From a virus: a stretch of DNA of 23,330 nt. A model generated the notes under the pieces. The model searched no databases. It was given only the letters and a program-made list of their open reading frames with translations, and was not told where the DNA came from. Both the position numbers and the translations under genes were made by a program. Positions 12,954 through 21,800 of the stretch are shown here, piece by piece; positions within the stretch are counted from its first letter, which is position 1; each line of letters opens with the position of its first letter. The stretch lies in IMG/VR virus record IMGVR_UViG_3300036770_007058, positions 1 to 23,330 of that record, one strand, 5' to 3'.

Positions 12954-14978
12954 ATGAACAACATGTACGACATACTCGCACGTATCAATCTGCTGGAAGG
13001 CAAAGGCAGCAAGCCTGACTTCCTGGACCTTGACAAGGACGGCAATCGCAAAGAAAGCATGAAGGATGCAGCCAAAGAAGTAGATGAGTCTACCGGCGAC
13101 TACTCGGCCAAGAAGGCTCGCGCCGGCAAGGACATTGGCAAGCCTGGCAAGCAGTTTGCCAAGATCGCAAAGTCCGCTGGTGAACGTTATGGATCCCAAG
13201 AGCGCGGCGAAAAGGTCGCAGGTGCTGTGTTGGCTAAACTACGTGCCAAGAAAGAAAGCGTCGAAGAAGCCAACGACGGCAACTTGGCCAACAACGCCAA
13301 ACCCTACGACAAAGTCACACGTGGTGATGTCATCGCTGGACGCCTGGGCAAAGACGCCATGGGCGGCAAGCGCAAGGTCAAAGAAAGCCCGCAGTTGATC
13401 AAAGTGCTGGAAGGCCATGGCCGCCGCGCACAAGTGATCTTGGACCGCGAGTTCAACGAATATCAAGTGCGTTTCATGGCCGAAGGTCAAGAAGCGGCAC
13501 AGCCAGAATTTACAGAAGTGGCTTCAGATGCCCTGAACTGGGCTCGCCAGTGGGTGGCAGAAGGCAAAGTCACACACACTCCCACTGGTTTGATCCATCG
13601 TGGTTCCTATGGCAGTGAATACCAAGGCGACGATGAAGAAGACGATGACAAGCCACGTGTCAAACAGCCTGCGGGTGGCAAACGCGCCCCTGGTCGTCCC
13701 ACTGGTACCGGTCGCAAACTAGGCGCCCGCGGACCTTCGGGCAAGAGCAAGCTCATGACCCGCGAGGCCGGTCCCGCTGATGAGCCAGTCGAGCCCGACA
13801 TGGATGCCGACGACAAGCGTTTTGATGACATGGATGAATCTGCGCTGCAAGCGCACATTGGCAAGGAAAAATACGGTGCCAAGGGCATGGAAGAGCTGCA
13901 AAAGGCCGGACGTGAAGGAGCCAGCGAGAAAAAGATGGCTGCGATCCGCGCAAAGCATGACAAGATGGACGAGTGCGCCGATGATCCCGAGTACGGACAA
14001 GAAGGCGACATGGCCAAGGATGACCTGCGCAGCATCGCAATGGCTGCCAAAGAACTGCACAACATCTTGGGTGACGATCAAGATCTCCCGGAGTGGGTGC
14101 AGAGCAAGATTACCAAGGCCCTGGACTACATCAACAGCAGCAATCAATACATGAAGCGCGAACGTGATGACATGGACGATGCCGAACAGCCCATAGCCGA
14201 AAAGGCTGTGAGCGTGAAACAACGGCGTGCTGCTGGAATCGCACACGCTGCCCAAAAGGGCGAGATTCCCAAGAGCGAGCTGCGTGGCGCTTCTAAAGAG
14301 ATGGCCAAGATGGCCAAGGGCGAACTGCACAAGTTTGCGGCCACCAAAGAAAAGGATCTGCCCATGAAGAAAGGCAAGAAGTCCGAAGCCAAGGAAGAAG
14401 TGGAAGAGACAACCACAGCAGGTTCGGTGGCCGTGGCCGACGACGCACCCAAGGCCAAGGGCAAGAAGGGCATGCAGTTTGGCAAAGGCATCTATGAGGC
14501 TCGATTGGAAGAAGCCTATCGAGCTGAGTTGGATCGCACACTGAACGAAAGCGTCAGCATCAACATGAGCATCAGCAGCGAAGGACAGAAAAGTCTCACA
14601 GCCTATGCCACTGACGAAGATGCCGAAGCCCTAGGCGCACTGCTGAAAATGGCAGGCCTGATGCAAGACGGTGAAGGCGGCGCCAAGAGTGGGGTTTGCC
14701 CGCAATGCGGCGCACAACACGGCATGCACGAAGCCGGTTGCGGCGGTGGCGAAATGGTGGAAGAAGGCGATCTTGCCAACAGCCCCGAACCCGAATATGC
14801 CGACACCAACACCATGGTCAACACACTGTCGGGTGGACTCAATGGTCGCAAGACCACGGGCCAGACCACTGTGCCTGTGCTGCAACGCGATCCCGCACGC
14901 CAAGGCAATCCTGCTGTGGCTGAATCGCAAGAACAGCGCCTGTGGAACCTTTATAAAAACTATTCTGGACGCGCCTGA
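12954..14978 (+). CDS. Large multi-domain acidic/lysine-rich protein, putative prohead core component
   Basis: The 674-aa product looks assembled from modules seen in other aquatic phage proteins. Near residues 13-15 is LLE, then G (possible prohead-protease site). D25-L-D-K-D-G (about 25-30) resembles an EF-hand loop in the familiar 'KPD(F/Y)LDLDKDG' context. About 355-400 is DDLRSIAMAAKELHNILG...EWVQSKITKALDYI, a helical module. About 415-472 is DUF3008-like (VSVKQRRAAGIAHAAQKGE...ASKEMAKMAKGELHKFAATKEKDLPMKK). Near 582 is CPQCG, a possible half zinc site. Composition is rich in K, E, D and A with basic and acidic blocks, as in core/scaffold proteins. Internal (L/I)xE sites (IAE, LEE, LNE) could be cleaved. 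TAAGGA lies 9 bases before the ATG. The stop overlaps the next start (TGATG). Confidence 0.85.
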   Translation: MNNMYDILARINLLEGKGSKPDFLDLDKDGNRKESMKDAAKEVDESTGDYSAKKARAGKDIGKPGKQFAKIAKSAGERYGSQERGEKVAGAVLAKLRAKKESVEEANDGNLANNAKPYDKVTRGDVIAGRLGKDAMGGKRKVKESPQLIKVLEGHGRRAQVILDREFNEYQVRFMAEGQEAAQPEFTEVASDALNWARQWVAEGKVTHTPTGLIHRGSYGSEYQGDDEEDDDKPRVKQPAGGKRAPGRPTGTGRKLGARGPSGKSKLMTREAGPADEPVEPDMDADDKRFDDMDESALQAHIGKEKYGAKGMEELQKAGREGASEKKMAAIRAKHDKMDECADDPEYGQEGDMAKDDLRSIAMAAKELHNILGDDQDLPEWVQSKITKALDYINSSNQYMKRERDDMDDAEQPIAEKAVSVKQRRAAGIAHAAQKGEIPKSELRGASKEMAKMAKGELHKFAATKEKDLPMKKGKKSEAKEEVEETTTAGSVAVADDAPKAKGKKGMQFGKGIYEARLEEAYRAELDRTLNESVSINMSISSEGQKSLTAYATDEDAEALGALLKMAGLMQDGEGGAKSGVCPQCGAQHGMHEAGCGGGEMVEEGDLANSPEPEYADTNTMVNTLSGGLNGRKTTGQTTVPVLQRDPARQGNPAVAESQEQRLWNLYKNYSGRA

Positions 14979-16552
14979 TGAAAAGCCTCAAACAATACAT
15001 CACCGAAGCTGAAACATGGGTATCTGAACCAGCGCAGGGCGACAACTTCGCCATCAACATCCGCGAGGAGTGTTTGATCGAGACGCATGTAGTGGACGTC
15101 ATGGAAGATGGCGTGGTGCTGCATGCGGATCAGCGCATGCTGGAACTGCTGGAACAGTATGGTTACAGCATGGAAGAAATCCGCCGGTATGGTGCCGTGG
15201 GCAACAATCGTGCCATGGGCTATACCAACGAAGATGAGCACCCTGATCAAGCCATGAATCGTAGAGCAGCAGGTGATCAAGCACAACGCAAGATCGACAT
15301 GCCTGCTGCACAACGCAAGGCGTCAGGCGACGCCAACTGGCGAGTTTCGTTGACTGATCTATATCAAGCACGTCAGCGCCACGACAGCGAGCATCTGCGA
15401 CGCCTGCGTGAGCTGGCTGGCATGCACATGGAAGATGCCAACAGCAATGATCCACTCATGGCCAAGAGCTTTGATGATGCCGCGGTTCCGGCCTTGGAGG
15501 AAAGCAGCGACAGTTATGATGCTGTGGCCAGCGCCATCACAAATCGCATCATGACACAACACTATGATGTGCTGGCCAAGCATGGTCCGGCTCGCGTGAT
15601 ACAGGCCATTGATGATGTGGCAGAATTCGTGGGCGATGTGGACGAGATCGGCACCAGCGATGTCAGTGGTTGGACCAAGGAAGTCATCAAGGACCTTGAC
15701 TCGGGACGCTACGATCATGTCAAGGAAGAAGTCACCACAGACGAGCCCATGCCCCAGCAGGGCAGCGTGGCCAGCGAACCACTGGATCCCTTGAACCCTC
15801 CGCACGAGGTCGACGAGGCCCAGGACGACGATGACGAAGATCGTCCCGAAGACCCCGACAAAGACAAAATGCCTCACATCGTGATGCAGGCCCGCAAGGC
15901 CGTGGACGTGGATGGTAAGTTCCCCATAATGTTCCGAGATGGCAGCAAGACGCGCATACCCTTGCCGGTGTTGCAGCAGTTCCTGGCCATGTACAATGTC
16001 ATGAAAAGCAATGACAAAGAAGTTTTCCAGAACATGGTCAGCGGCAACGCCAAAGACTTTGTCTCAGTGGTCATGGGCACCCAGGTCAACGAGGCCGCAG
16101 ATGAGTCCACGGATCAAGATCCCTTGGTCACTGTGCATGACAAAGACGGCCTGCACACGCATGCCCATCTCAGCACAGTGAACGGTATTTTCAACATTGA
16201 CGTTGACGCCAAGGATGTGCTGGCAGGACCAGTGAACATTCACAGTGGTTGGGAAGATCGGCGCCCCTTGCTGATCAAGCTCAGCCAGCACCACAAAGGC
16301 AGCCAAGTGGACGAGGCCGAATACCAAGGTCGCGAAGTGCCCCTGGGCAAGCCCATGGCCGGCGATGTCAAGAAAAAGAAAGTCTATGTGCGCAAGCCCA
16401 ATGGCAATGTGGTCAAGGTAGAATTTGGCGATCCCAACATGCGCATCAAGAAGCACATACCGGGGCGGCGCAAGAATTTCCGCGCCCGACACAACTGCGA
16501 CAATCCCGGACCGCGCTGGAAAGCCCGGTACTGGAGTTGCCGCGCCTGGTAA
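14978..16552 (+). CDS. Putative capsid-targeted protein with conserved FGDPNM/RARHNCDNPGP C-terminal domain
   Basis: The product is 524 aa. It begins MKSLKQYITE then A, another close match to the T4 capsid-targeting sequence with an ITE cleavage site. Residues about 180-250 form a helical module (DAVASAITNRIMTQHYDVLAKHGP...FVGDVDEIG..DVSGWTKEVI). About 268-300 is an acidic linker. The C-terminal 75 residues (EYQGREVPLGKPM...VEFGDPNMRIKKHIPGRRKNFRARHNC, then DNPGPRWKARYWSC) are a domain I recognise as recurrent in T4-like aquatic phages, attached to various head-region proteins including prohead protease or core proteins. Two cysteines and histidines there may bind metal. I see no protease motif I can name. 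The one-base overlap with the previous gene suggests coupling. Confidence 0.85.
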   Translation: MKSLKQYITEAETWVSEPAQGDNFAINIREECLIETHVVDVMEDGVVLHADQRMLELLEQYGYSMEEIRRYGAVGNNRAMGYTNEDEHPDQAMNRRAAGDQAQRKIDMPAAQRKASGDANWRVSLTDLYQARQRHDSEHLRRLRELAGMHMEDANSNDPLMAKSFDDAAVPALEESSDSYDAVASAITNRIMTQHYDVLAKHGPARVIQAIDDVAEFVGDVDEIGTSDVSGWTKEVIKDLDSGRYDHVKEEVTTDEPMPQQGSVASEPLDPLNPPHEVDEAQDDDDEDRPEDPDKDKMPHIVMQARKAVDVDGKFPIMFRDGSKTRIPLPVLQQFLAMYNVMKSNDKEVFQNMVSGNAKDFVSVVMGTQVNEAADESTDQDPLVTVHDKDGLHTHAHLSTVNGIFNIDVDAKDVLAGPVNIHSGWEDRRPLLIKLSQHHKGSQVDEAEYQGREVPLGKPMAGDVKKKKVYVRKPNGNVVKVEFGDPNMRIKKHIPGRRKNFRARHNCDNPGPRWKARYWSCRAW

Positions 16553-16567
16553 TCAAGGAAAACAAAG

Positions 16568-16858
16568 ATGTCCGCACCCCAAGCAAACGCATACACATCA
16601 GTTTCGGCACAGGCCTGGCTCACAGACAAATGCCGTATCAGCACTGGCAACACTGCCGTGACCTATCAGGTCAACATGCAGTACGCCACTCCTGACACAG
16701 GCAATCTCTATGGCAACGCTCAACCATCTGTGCCGGCCAACAGTTCACTGGATGTGTGGGTGGGAGTTGGTAACCAACTCACCATCACAGGCGCCAATTA
16801 CACTGCCTTGGAAGTGGGCACTAAATCATCGGGCCAATACGCTGTAAGAGGTGGTTGA
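16568..16858 (+). CDS. Small beta-rich phage protein, function unknown
   Basis: This 96-aa protein lacks the capsid-targeting-like N-terminus of its neighbours. It reads as alternating strands and turns (NAYTSVSAQAWLTD, TAVTYQVNMQYATP, ANSSLDVWVGVGNQLTITGANYTALEVG), rich in T, S, N, G and V. This fits a compact beta-sandwich such as a decoration or fibre-accessory protein (inference). AAGGA lies about 9 bases before the ATG. Its stop is separated by one base from the next ATG. I do not recognise a named family. Confidence 0.75.
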   Translation: MSAPQANAYTSVSAQAWLTDKCRISTGNTAVTYQVNMQYATPDTGNLYGNAQPSVPANSSLDVWVGVGNQLTITGANYTALEVGTKSSGQYAVRGG

Positions 16859-16859
16859 G

Positions 16860-17243
16860 ATGCGGGCACGTGAATTTGTGCCGCAGAACCTGGGCGAAGC
16901 TGTCACGGGACGCATATCCAAACGTCATCGCTATCCCACACGCGGTCTCAATTTGTTCAAAGATGGTGAGCAGTGGAACACTGATTACACGCTGAATCGT
17001 GTGATGATGGCCGCGGCCTGCACCGATGGAACCTTCGTTCCTGATGTCAACACCAAGTCTTGGATCGGCAAAGGCAAAAGTGCGCACCCCTACACACAGC
17101 AAGAACAAGACATGCTCAAGATGGCCTACAAGGCCGCGGGCGCCAAATGGACCGATCTCAATGGTGGTGACATGGACAGCGAAGAGATGCCGGATACCAA
17201 CAACAAGAGCCCGGTGGTGGCATTCAAAGGATATCCGCGATGA
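16860..17243 (+). CDS. MRAREF...GYPR family protein, copy 1
   Basis: The 127-aa product begins MRAREFVPQN and ends SPVVAFKGYPR, ends shared with the next gene, while the middle differs. The middle has KRHRYPTRGLNLF, DYTLNRVMMAAACTDG and YTQQEQDMLKMAYKAAGAKW, the last a helix near residues 80-98. The N-terminus resembles capsid-targeting sequences but has VPQ where the cleavable (L/I)xE would be. I know these small proteins as frequent, unnamed genes in T4-like aquatic phages. The ATG at 16860 has AGAGG 9 bases upstream and is preferred over an in-frame GTG at 16851. Its last codons include AAAGGATAT, which also serves as ribosome binding site for the next gene. Confidence 0.82.
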   Translation: MRAREFVPQNLGEAVTGRISKRHRYPTRGLNLFKDGEQWNTDYTLNRVMMAAACTDGTFVPDVNTKSWIGKGKSAHPYTQQEQDMLKMAYKAAGAKWTDLNGGDMDSEEMPDTNNKSPVVAFKGYPR

Positions 17244-17644
17244 GAGCTCGTGAATTCATCACCGAACAGGCTGACTTGCCCGACGAAACCAAGGATCCCA
17301 TGCGCTGGACCTATGTGTTGCCGGGACTCAGTGCTGCCGATCCTTACAAAAACTATCGCATGGGCGTGGCCGTGGCCCGAGCCAGAGCCGATTACGCCAG
17401 CAACCTCAATCCCCAGAACGATGCGGTAGATCCTTACAAGCCAGACTGGAGCGCCGAGACTGCTTTTGGTGAGCACGGTGTGGTGGTAGGCATGGGACCG
17501 GGTGTGGCACAAATCATTGACCACGCCTTGAAGATGACCAAAACTCCCGGTGGCAAGCGCCTGGTCAGCAGCGGCGACAGCGCAGAACCCAAATCCACCA
17601 ACGATCGCAGTCCCATCAAGCCTTTCCGGGGATATCCAAGATGA
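17240..17644 (+). CDS. MRAREF...GYPR family protein, copy 2
   Basis: The 134-aa product begins MRAREFITE then Q, a capsid-targeting-like N-terminus with a plausible ITE cleavage site. It ends NDRSPIKPFRGYPR, like its upstream neighbour. The body, DPMRWTYVLPGLSAADPYKNYRMGVAVARAR followed by WSAETAFGEHGVVVGMG and ALKMTKTPGGKRLVSS, matches a small protein I recognise from T4-like aquatic phage genomes. No function is known to me. It overlaps copy 1 by four bases (ATGA) and the next gene by four bases (ATGA), so all three are probably translated from one message. Location in the capsid interior is inferred from the tag. Confidence 0.84.
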   Translation: MRAREFITEQADLPDETKDPMRWTYVLPGLSAADPYKNYRMGVAVARARADYASNLNPQNDAVDPYKPDWSAETAFGEHGVVVGMGPGVAQIIDHALKMTKTPGGKRLVSSGDSAEPKSTNDRSPIKPFRGYPR

Positions 17645-18015
17645 GAGCACAAGAAATAATGCCACAGGGTCAGCCCGTGACCATCAGCATACCCATAAAC
17701 ATCACCATTCCCGCGGGTGGCGGGATGCCTACCATAGCAGCCCCAGCCACAGAGGAGCTGCCACCGCAGCCCGTGATGGTGCCACCGCTGCAGGCCGATC
17801 TAGAACTGAAAAAACAGCAGGGCGGCAAAGCCAGCAAGGTCATAAATCAAATCGTCAGTGACGATGGTGCCTACAGTCCCGATGATGGCGAAAAGCCTGA
17901 CGTCCCGGACAGTGTGACCGAACCCGAACCGGCGGTGTTGGGCGTGTATGATCTAAACGAGCATTACGATCAATTGGTCAGCATATATGCTCGTACTCTC
18001 ATGGAACGAACCTAA
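17641..18015 (+). CDS. Proline-rich small protein with MRAQE N-terminus
   Basis: The 124-aa product starts MRAQEIMPQ, a degenerate version of the MRAREF N-terminus of the two preceding proteins, and lacks the (L/I)xE site. A hydrophobic valine/isoleucine/proline stretch follows (QPVTISIPINITIPAGGG, about 11-28), then a proline-rich linker (ATEELPPQPVMVPPL). A lysine-containing helix (KKQQGGKASKVINQIV), an acidic stretch and a final helix (YDLNEHYDQLVSIYARTLME) complete it. It lacks the GYPR ending. Start overlaps the previous stop (ATGA), with GGGGA 9 bases upstream. Function unrecognised; the gene context suggests a virion or head-associated protein. Confidence 0.78.
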   Translation: MRAQEIMPQGQPVTISIPINITIPAGGGMPTIAAPATEELPPQPVMVPPLQADLELKKQQGGKASKVINQIVSDDGAYSPDDGEKPDVPDSVTEPEPAVLGVYDLNEHYDQLVSIYARTLMERT

Positions 18016-18030
18016 TCAGACTCAAATGAC

Positions 18031-18894
18031 ATGCCAGCCAACGCACAGACTGCCATACAAGAATTCTTTACCAGCAGAAACAACGGTATCGTCAGTGCTG
18101 ACTACGTTGGCCAACAGGGTCGCCTTTGGTACGATCCAGTAACCAACACCATTAGAGTCTATGATGGCACTGTGGGTGGCAGAAGTGTCACCTCAGGAGG
18201 TGGGGGCAATGCCAGCCTCACAGTGGGACAAAGCAACATTTCTGGCGGCAACCTCAGCAATGTTGTCAGCGATGTCAGCACCATTTATTTTGATACCGAC
18301 GCTGGTCTCACGGTCAATGACCTAGGCGATGACAGCGTGGTCATCAGTTTTGGCAGCACCTTCAAGTACTGGGAAGTCACTGGACAGCCTACCCTGGAAG
18401 CCCAGGGCGAGGACACTGTAGAATTCATCGCTGGCAACAACATTGCCATCACCACCAGCAACACCAGCACGCCGCAAAGCATAGCATTTGCTGTGACTGG
18501 CACTGTGCCCACGGCCAACACCGTGACCAACAGTGCGCAACCCAACATCACCAGTGTGGGCACACTGACAGCCCTCACTGTGTCGGGCAACACGGCCCTG
18601 GGAGACCTGGCCAATGTCAGCATCCTGGGCGGCAACGCAGGTTATGTGATAACCACTGATGGTGCCGGTGTCCTGACCTGGCAACCGCGCAACAACATCG
18701 GTGTGAGTTATTTGGGCAACCAGATCACGCCCGATGTCAGCAGCCTAAACTTCACCGGCGGCGGGGTGCTGGCCACTGCGGTGGGCAACTCTGTGACTAT
18801 CTCTGTGCCGGCTACCTATGCTATCTTTGATGGCGGTGGACCCGAACAAGATTATTCAGGCGGCCCGGCCTTTGATTGCGGAGGGGTGTTGTAA
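18031..18894 (+). CDS. Tail fibre/appendage protein, repeat-containing
   Basis: The product is 287 aa. Residues 8-48 (AIQEFFTSRNN...QGRLWYDPVTNTIRVYDGTVGG) form an N-terminal module typical of phage appendage proteins. The middle holds QPNITSVGTLTALTVSGN (near 170-187), the same repeat that recurs in the next gene. The C-terminus, YAIFDGGGPEQDYSGGPAFDCGG, is an ending I recognise from fibre-type proteins of T4-like cyanophages. Composition is rich in G, N, T, S and V with few charges, as in extended beta fibres. No Shine-Dalgarno precedes the ATG at 18031, 15 bases after the previous stop. The stop shares one base with the next ATG (TAATG). It is likely a structural appendage; the binding target is unknown. 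Confidence 0.78.
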   Translation: MPANAQTAIQEFFTSRNNGIVSADYVGQQGRLWYDPVTNTIRVYDGTVGGRSVTSGGGGNASLTVGQSNISGGNLSNVVSDVSTIYFDTDAGLTVNDLGDDSVVISFGSTFKYWEVTGQPTLEAQGEDTVEFIAGNNIAITTSNTSTPQSIAFAVTGTVPTANTVTNSAQPNITSVGTLTALTVSGNTALGDLANVSILGGNAGYVITTDGAGVLTWQPRNNIGVSYLGNQITPDVSSLNFTGGGVLATAVGNSVTISVPATYAIFDGGGPEQDYSGGPAFDCGGVL

Positions 18895-21800
18895 TGCCTT
18901 TTATACAGTTCCAATTCCGTAGGGGCACCGGCGCTGAGTGGCAAGCAGCCAATACCGTGCTGGCTCCAGGTGAACTGGGGCTAGACACCACCACTCAAAG
19001 ATTCAAGATCGGTGACGGCAGCACGGCCTGGAACGACCTAGTTTACAGTCCGGTAGCGGACGGGCCCGAAGGCTCCATACAGTTCAATCAAAGCAATGGC
19101 ATAGCTGGCAGCAGCAACTTAACCTATACCGATGGTACCACGCTGAGTGTGGCAGGTAACTTGTTGCCACAGGCCAATGTCACATACAGCCTGGGCAACG
19201 CCAATCTGCGATGGTCCAATTTGTTTCTTGCCGGCAACACCATTGACCTAGGTGGTAGCCAGATCAAAAGTGACACCGAGGGTGCTATCGTTTTGGTACC
19301 GCCGGTTACAGTGGCCAACCCCAATCCCACGGCTCTTGTAATCAACACCACGGGCAGTATCGTGCCTGTGGAGACCGTGGATGGTGTGCCCAATGCCAAC
19401 GCAGTGACCGAAGCGGTCAGCAACACCGACAGCACTTTTGGCAATGTGTTTGTGACCGGCAATCTCACTGCCAATCAAGCCACGGTGTCCATTGGCAACA
19501 TATTGATCAATGGCGATACCATCAGCAGCGTTGACGACACCATATACATTGACCCAGCCAGCCCCGGCAACACTGGATTGGTGATCATCGAGGGCAATCT
19601 GCAGGTCACGGGCAATGTGACCTACATCAGTTCAAACGTAGTCACCATAAACGACAAGTTCATCAATCTGGCCAACAATGCTGCCAACAGCTCTGAAGCC
19701 AACGGTGGCGGCATTGGTGTGGGACCAGTGGGCTCTGAATACGCTAAATTGTCTTTTGACAATGCCAGCACGTCGTGGACCACGGACATTCCCTTGTCGG
19801 TCACAGGCAATGTCACCGCCAACTATTTCATTGGCAACGGCAGCCAGCTCACAGGCATTGATACCAGCCAGATACAGAATGGCACCAGCAATGTCAAGAC
19901 CCTGCAGAACAGCAATGTCGCGATTTCGGTAGCAGGTACCAGCAATGTCCTGGTGGCCAGCTCCACAGACATCGTGATCAAGGGCAATGTTTTGCCCGAT
20001 GCCAACGTAACCTACAATCTGGGCAGTGCCACACAGGCCTGGCACAGCCTATACATTTCCGGCAACACGCTGTACATCGCCGATGAAAGCATGGCGGTCA
20101 ACAGCGCCACCGGCGTTTGGAGCTTCACCAGCAATGGCGGTGAAATCACGCTGGGCGTTGACTCGGTCTTTGCCAACTCAGTATCGGCCAATTACATACT
20201 TGGCAATGGCGCTCTGCTCAGTGGCATCGTTACCTCTGCGGGCAATGTCAATTTTGCCAACATTGCCAACCTAGCCTACAACATCAGTGGGTCTAATGTC
20301 AGCGGAGCAGTGGCCAATGCCACCTATGCCGATACAGCCAACATAGCCACAGTGGCATATTCGGTATCGGGCAGCAACGTATCCGGTACAGTAGCCAATG
20401 CCACCTATGCCGTGTCGGCGGGCTCAGCTGATTCAGCTACCACAGCAGGCACTGTGACCACAAATGCACAGCCCAACATCACCAGTGTAGGCACATTGAC
20501 ATCACTGTCGGTGTCGGGCAACGTGTCGGGCGATTACATTCTTGGCAACGGTAGCCAGCTCACTGGATTGCCTGAGCAATACGGCAACGCAAATGTTGCC
20601 GCATATCTGCCCACCTACACAGGTAACCTAGCAGCCAACAACATCACCATCACTGGTGTATACACTGGTAATGCAGCGGGCCTAAGCGCAGTGCCCGGCG
20701 CTAATGTCTCGGGCACGGTGGCCAATGCCACCTATGCTGATACAGCCAATATCGCATACAGCGTGAGTGGCAGCAATGTATCGGGCACTGTTGCCAATGC
20801 CACCTATGCCGTGTCTGCTGGATCAGCAGATTCGGCCACTACCGCCGGCACTGTGACCACAAATGCACAGCCCAACATCACCAGTGTGGGCACACTGACA
20901 TCCTTGACTGTGACCGGCAATGTTTCCGGCAATTATATCCTGGGCAATGGTAGTCAGCTCACTGGTTTGCCCGAGCAATACGGCAATGCCAATGTTGCTG
21001 CATATCTGCCCACATATACCGGCAATCTAGCGGCCAACAACATCACCATTACCGGTGTGTACACAGGCAATGCAGCCGCATTGACCAACTTGCCCGGTGC
21101 CAATGTCTCAGGCTCAGTGGCCAACGCCACCAACGCCGACACGGCCAACGTGGCCTACAGCGTGAGTGGCAGCAATGTTTCCGGCACGGTGGCCAACGCC
21201 ACATTCGCCACCACGGCTGATTCAGCTACCACAGCAGGCACTGTGACCACAAATGCACAGCCCAATATAACCAGCGTGGGCTCGCTGTCGTCCTTGACTG
21301 TGTCCGGCAATACCACAGCGGCCAATGTGGCTGCAGGTAACATAGCATTGACAGGCGCTGTGGCGGCTGCCAGCGGCAGTTTCAGTGGCAACGTTGCCAT
21401 GGGCGGATTTGAGATCACGAATCTGGCATCACCCACCACCGCCAACAGTGCAGCTACCAAACAGTATGTTGATGCCGTGGCCGAAGGCCTCCATATACAT
21501 GCCTCATGCGATGCGGCCACACCGGCAAACTTGGCCACCATTACCGGTGGCACTGTGACCTATGACAATGGCAGTGACGGTGTCGGAGCCACATTGACCA
21601 CCACAGGCACCTACGGCAACATTGATGGTGTAGACATCACCACAGTGGGCAGCAGAATCCTGGTCAAGAACGAAGCCAATACCACACACAACGGTATCTA
21701 CGTTTACAGCAATGCCACGGTACTGACCCGCGCCACCGACACCGACACTGCTGCGGAAATGGCTGGTGGTGACTTTACTTTCGTCACCGGTGGAACCTTG

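Noticed and set aside
16249-16695. 148-aa plus-strand frame overlapping the end of the FGDPNM protein
   Set aside because: It runs out of frame through a recognised conserved C-terminal domain and has an arginine/glutamine/histidine-rich shadow composition.
18894-19050. Diversity-generating retroelement suggested by the major tropism determinant-like N-terminus
   Set aside because: This N-terminal module is widespread in ordinary fibres; I saw no template/variable repeat pair and no reverse transcriptase in the window.
20361-21320. Possible CRISPR-like or non-coding repeat array
   Set aside because: The repeats are 399 bases long, a multiple of three, and keep one reading frame of a fibre protein; there are no short direct repeats with spacers.
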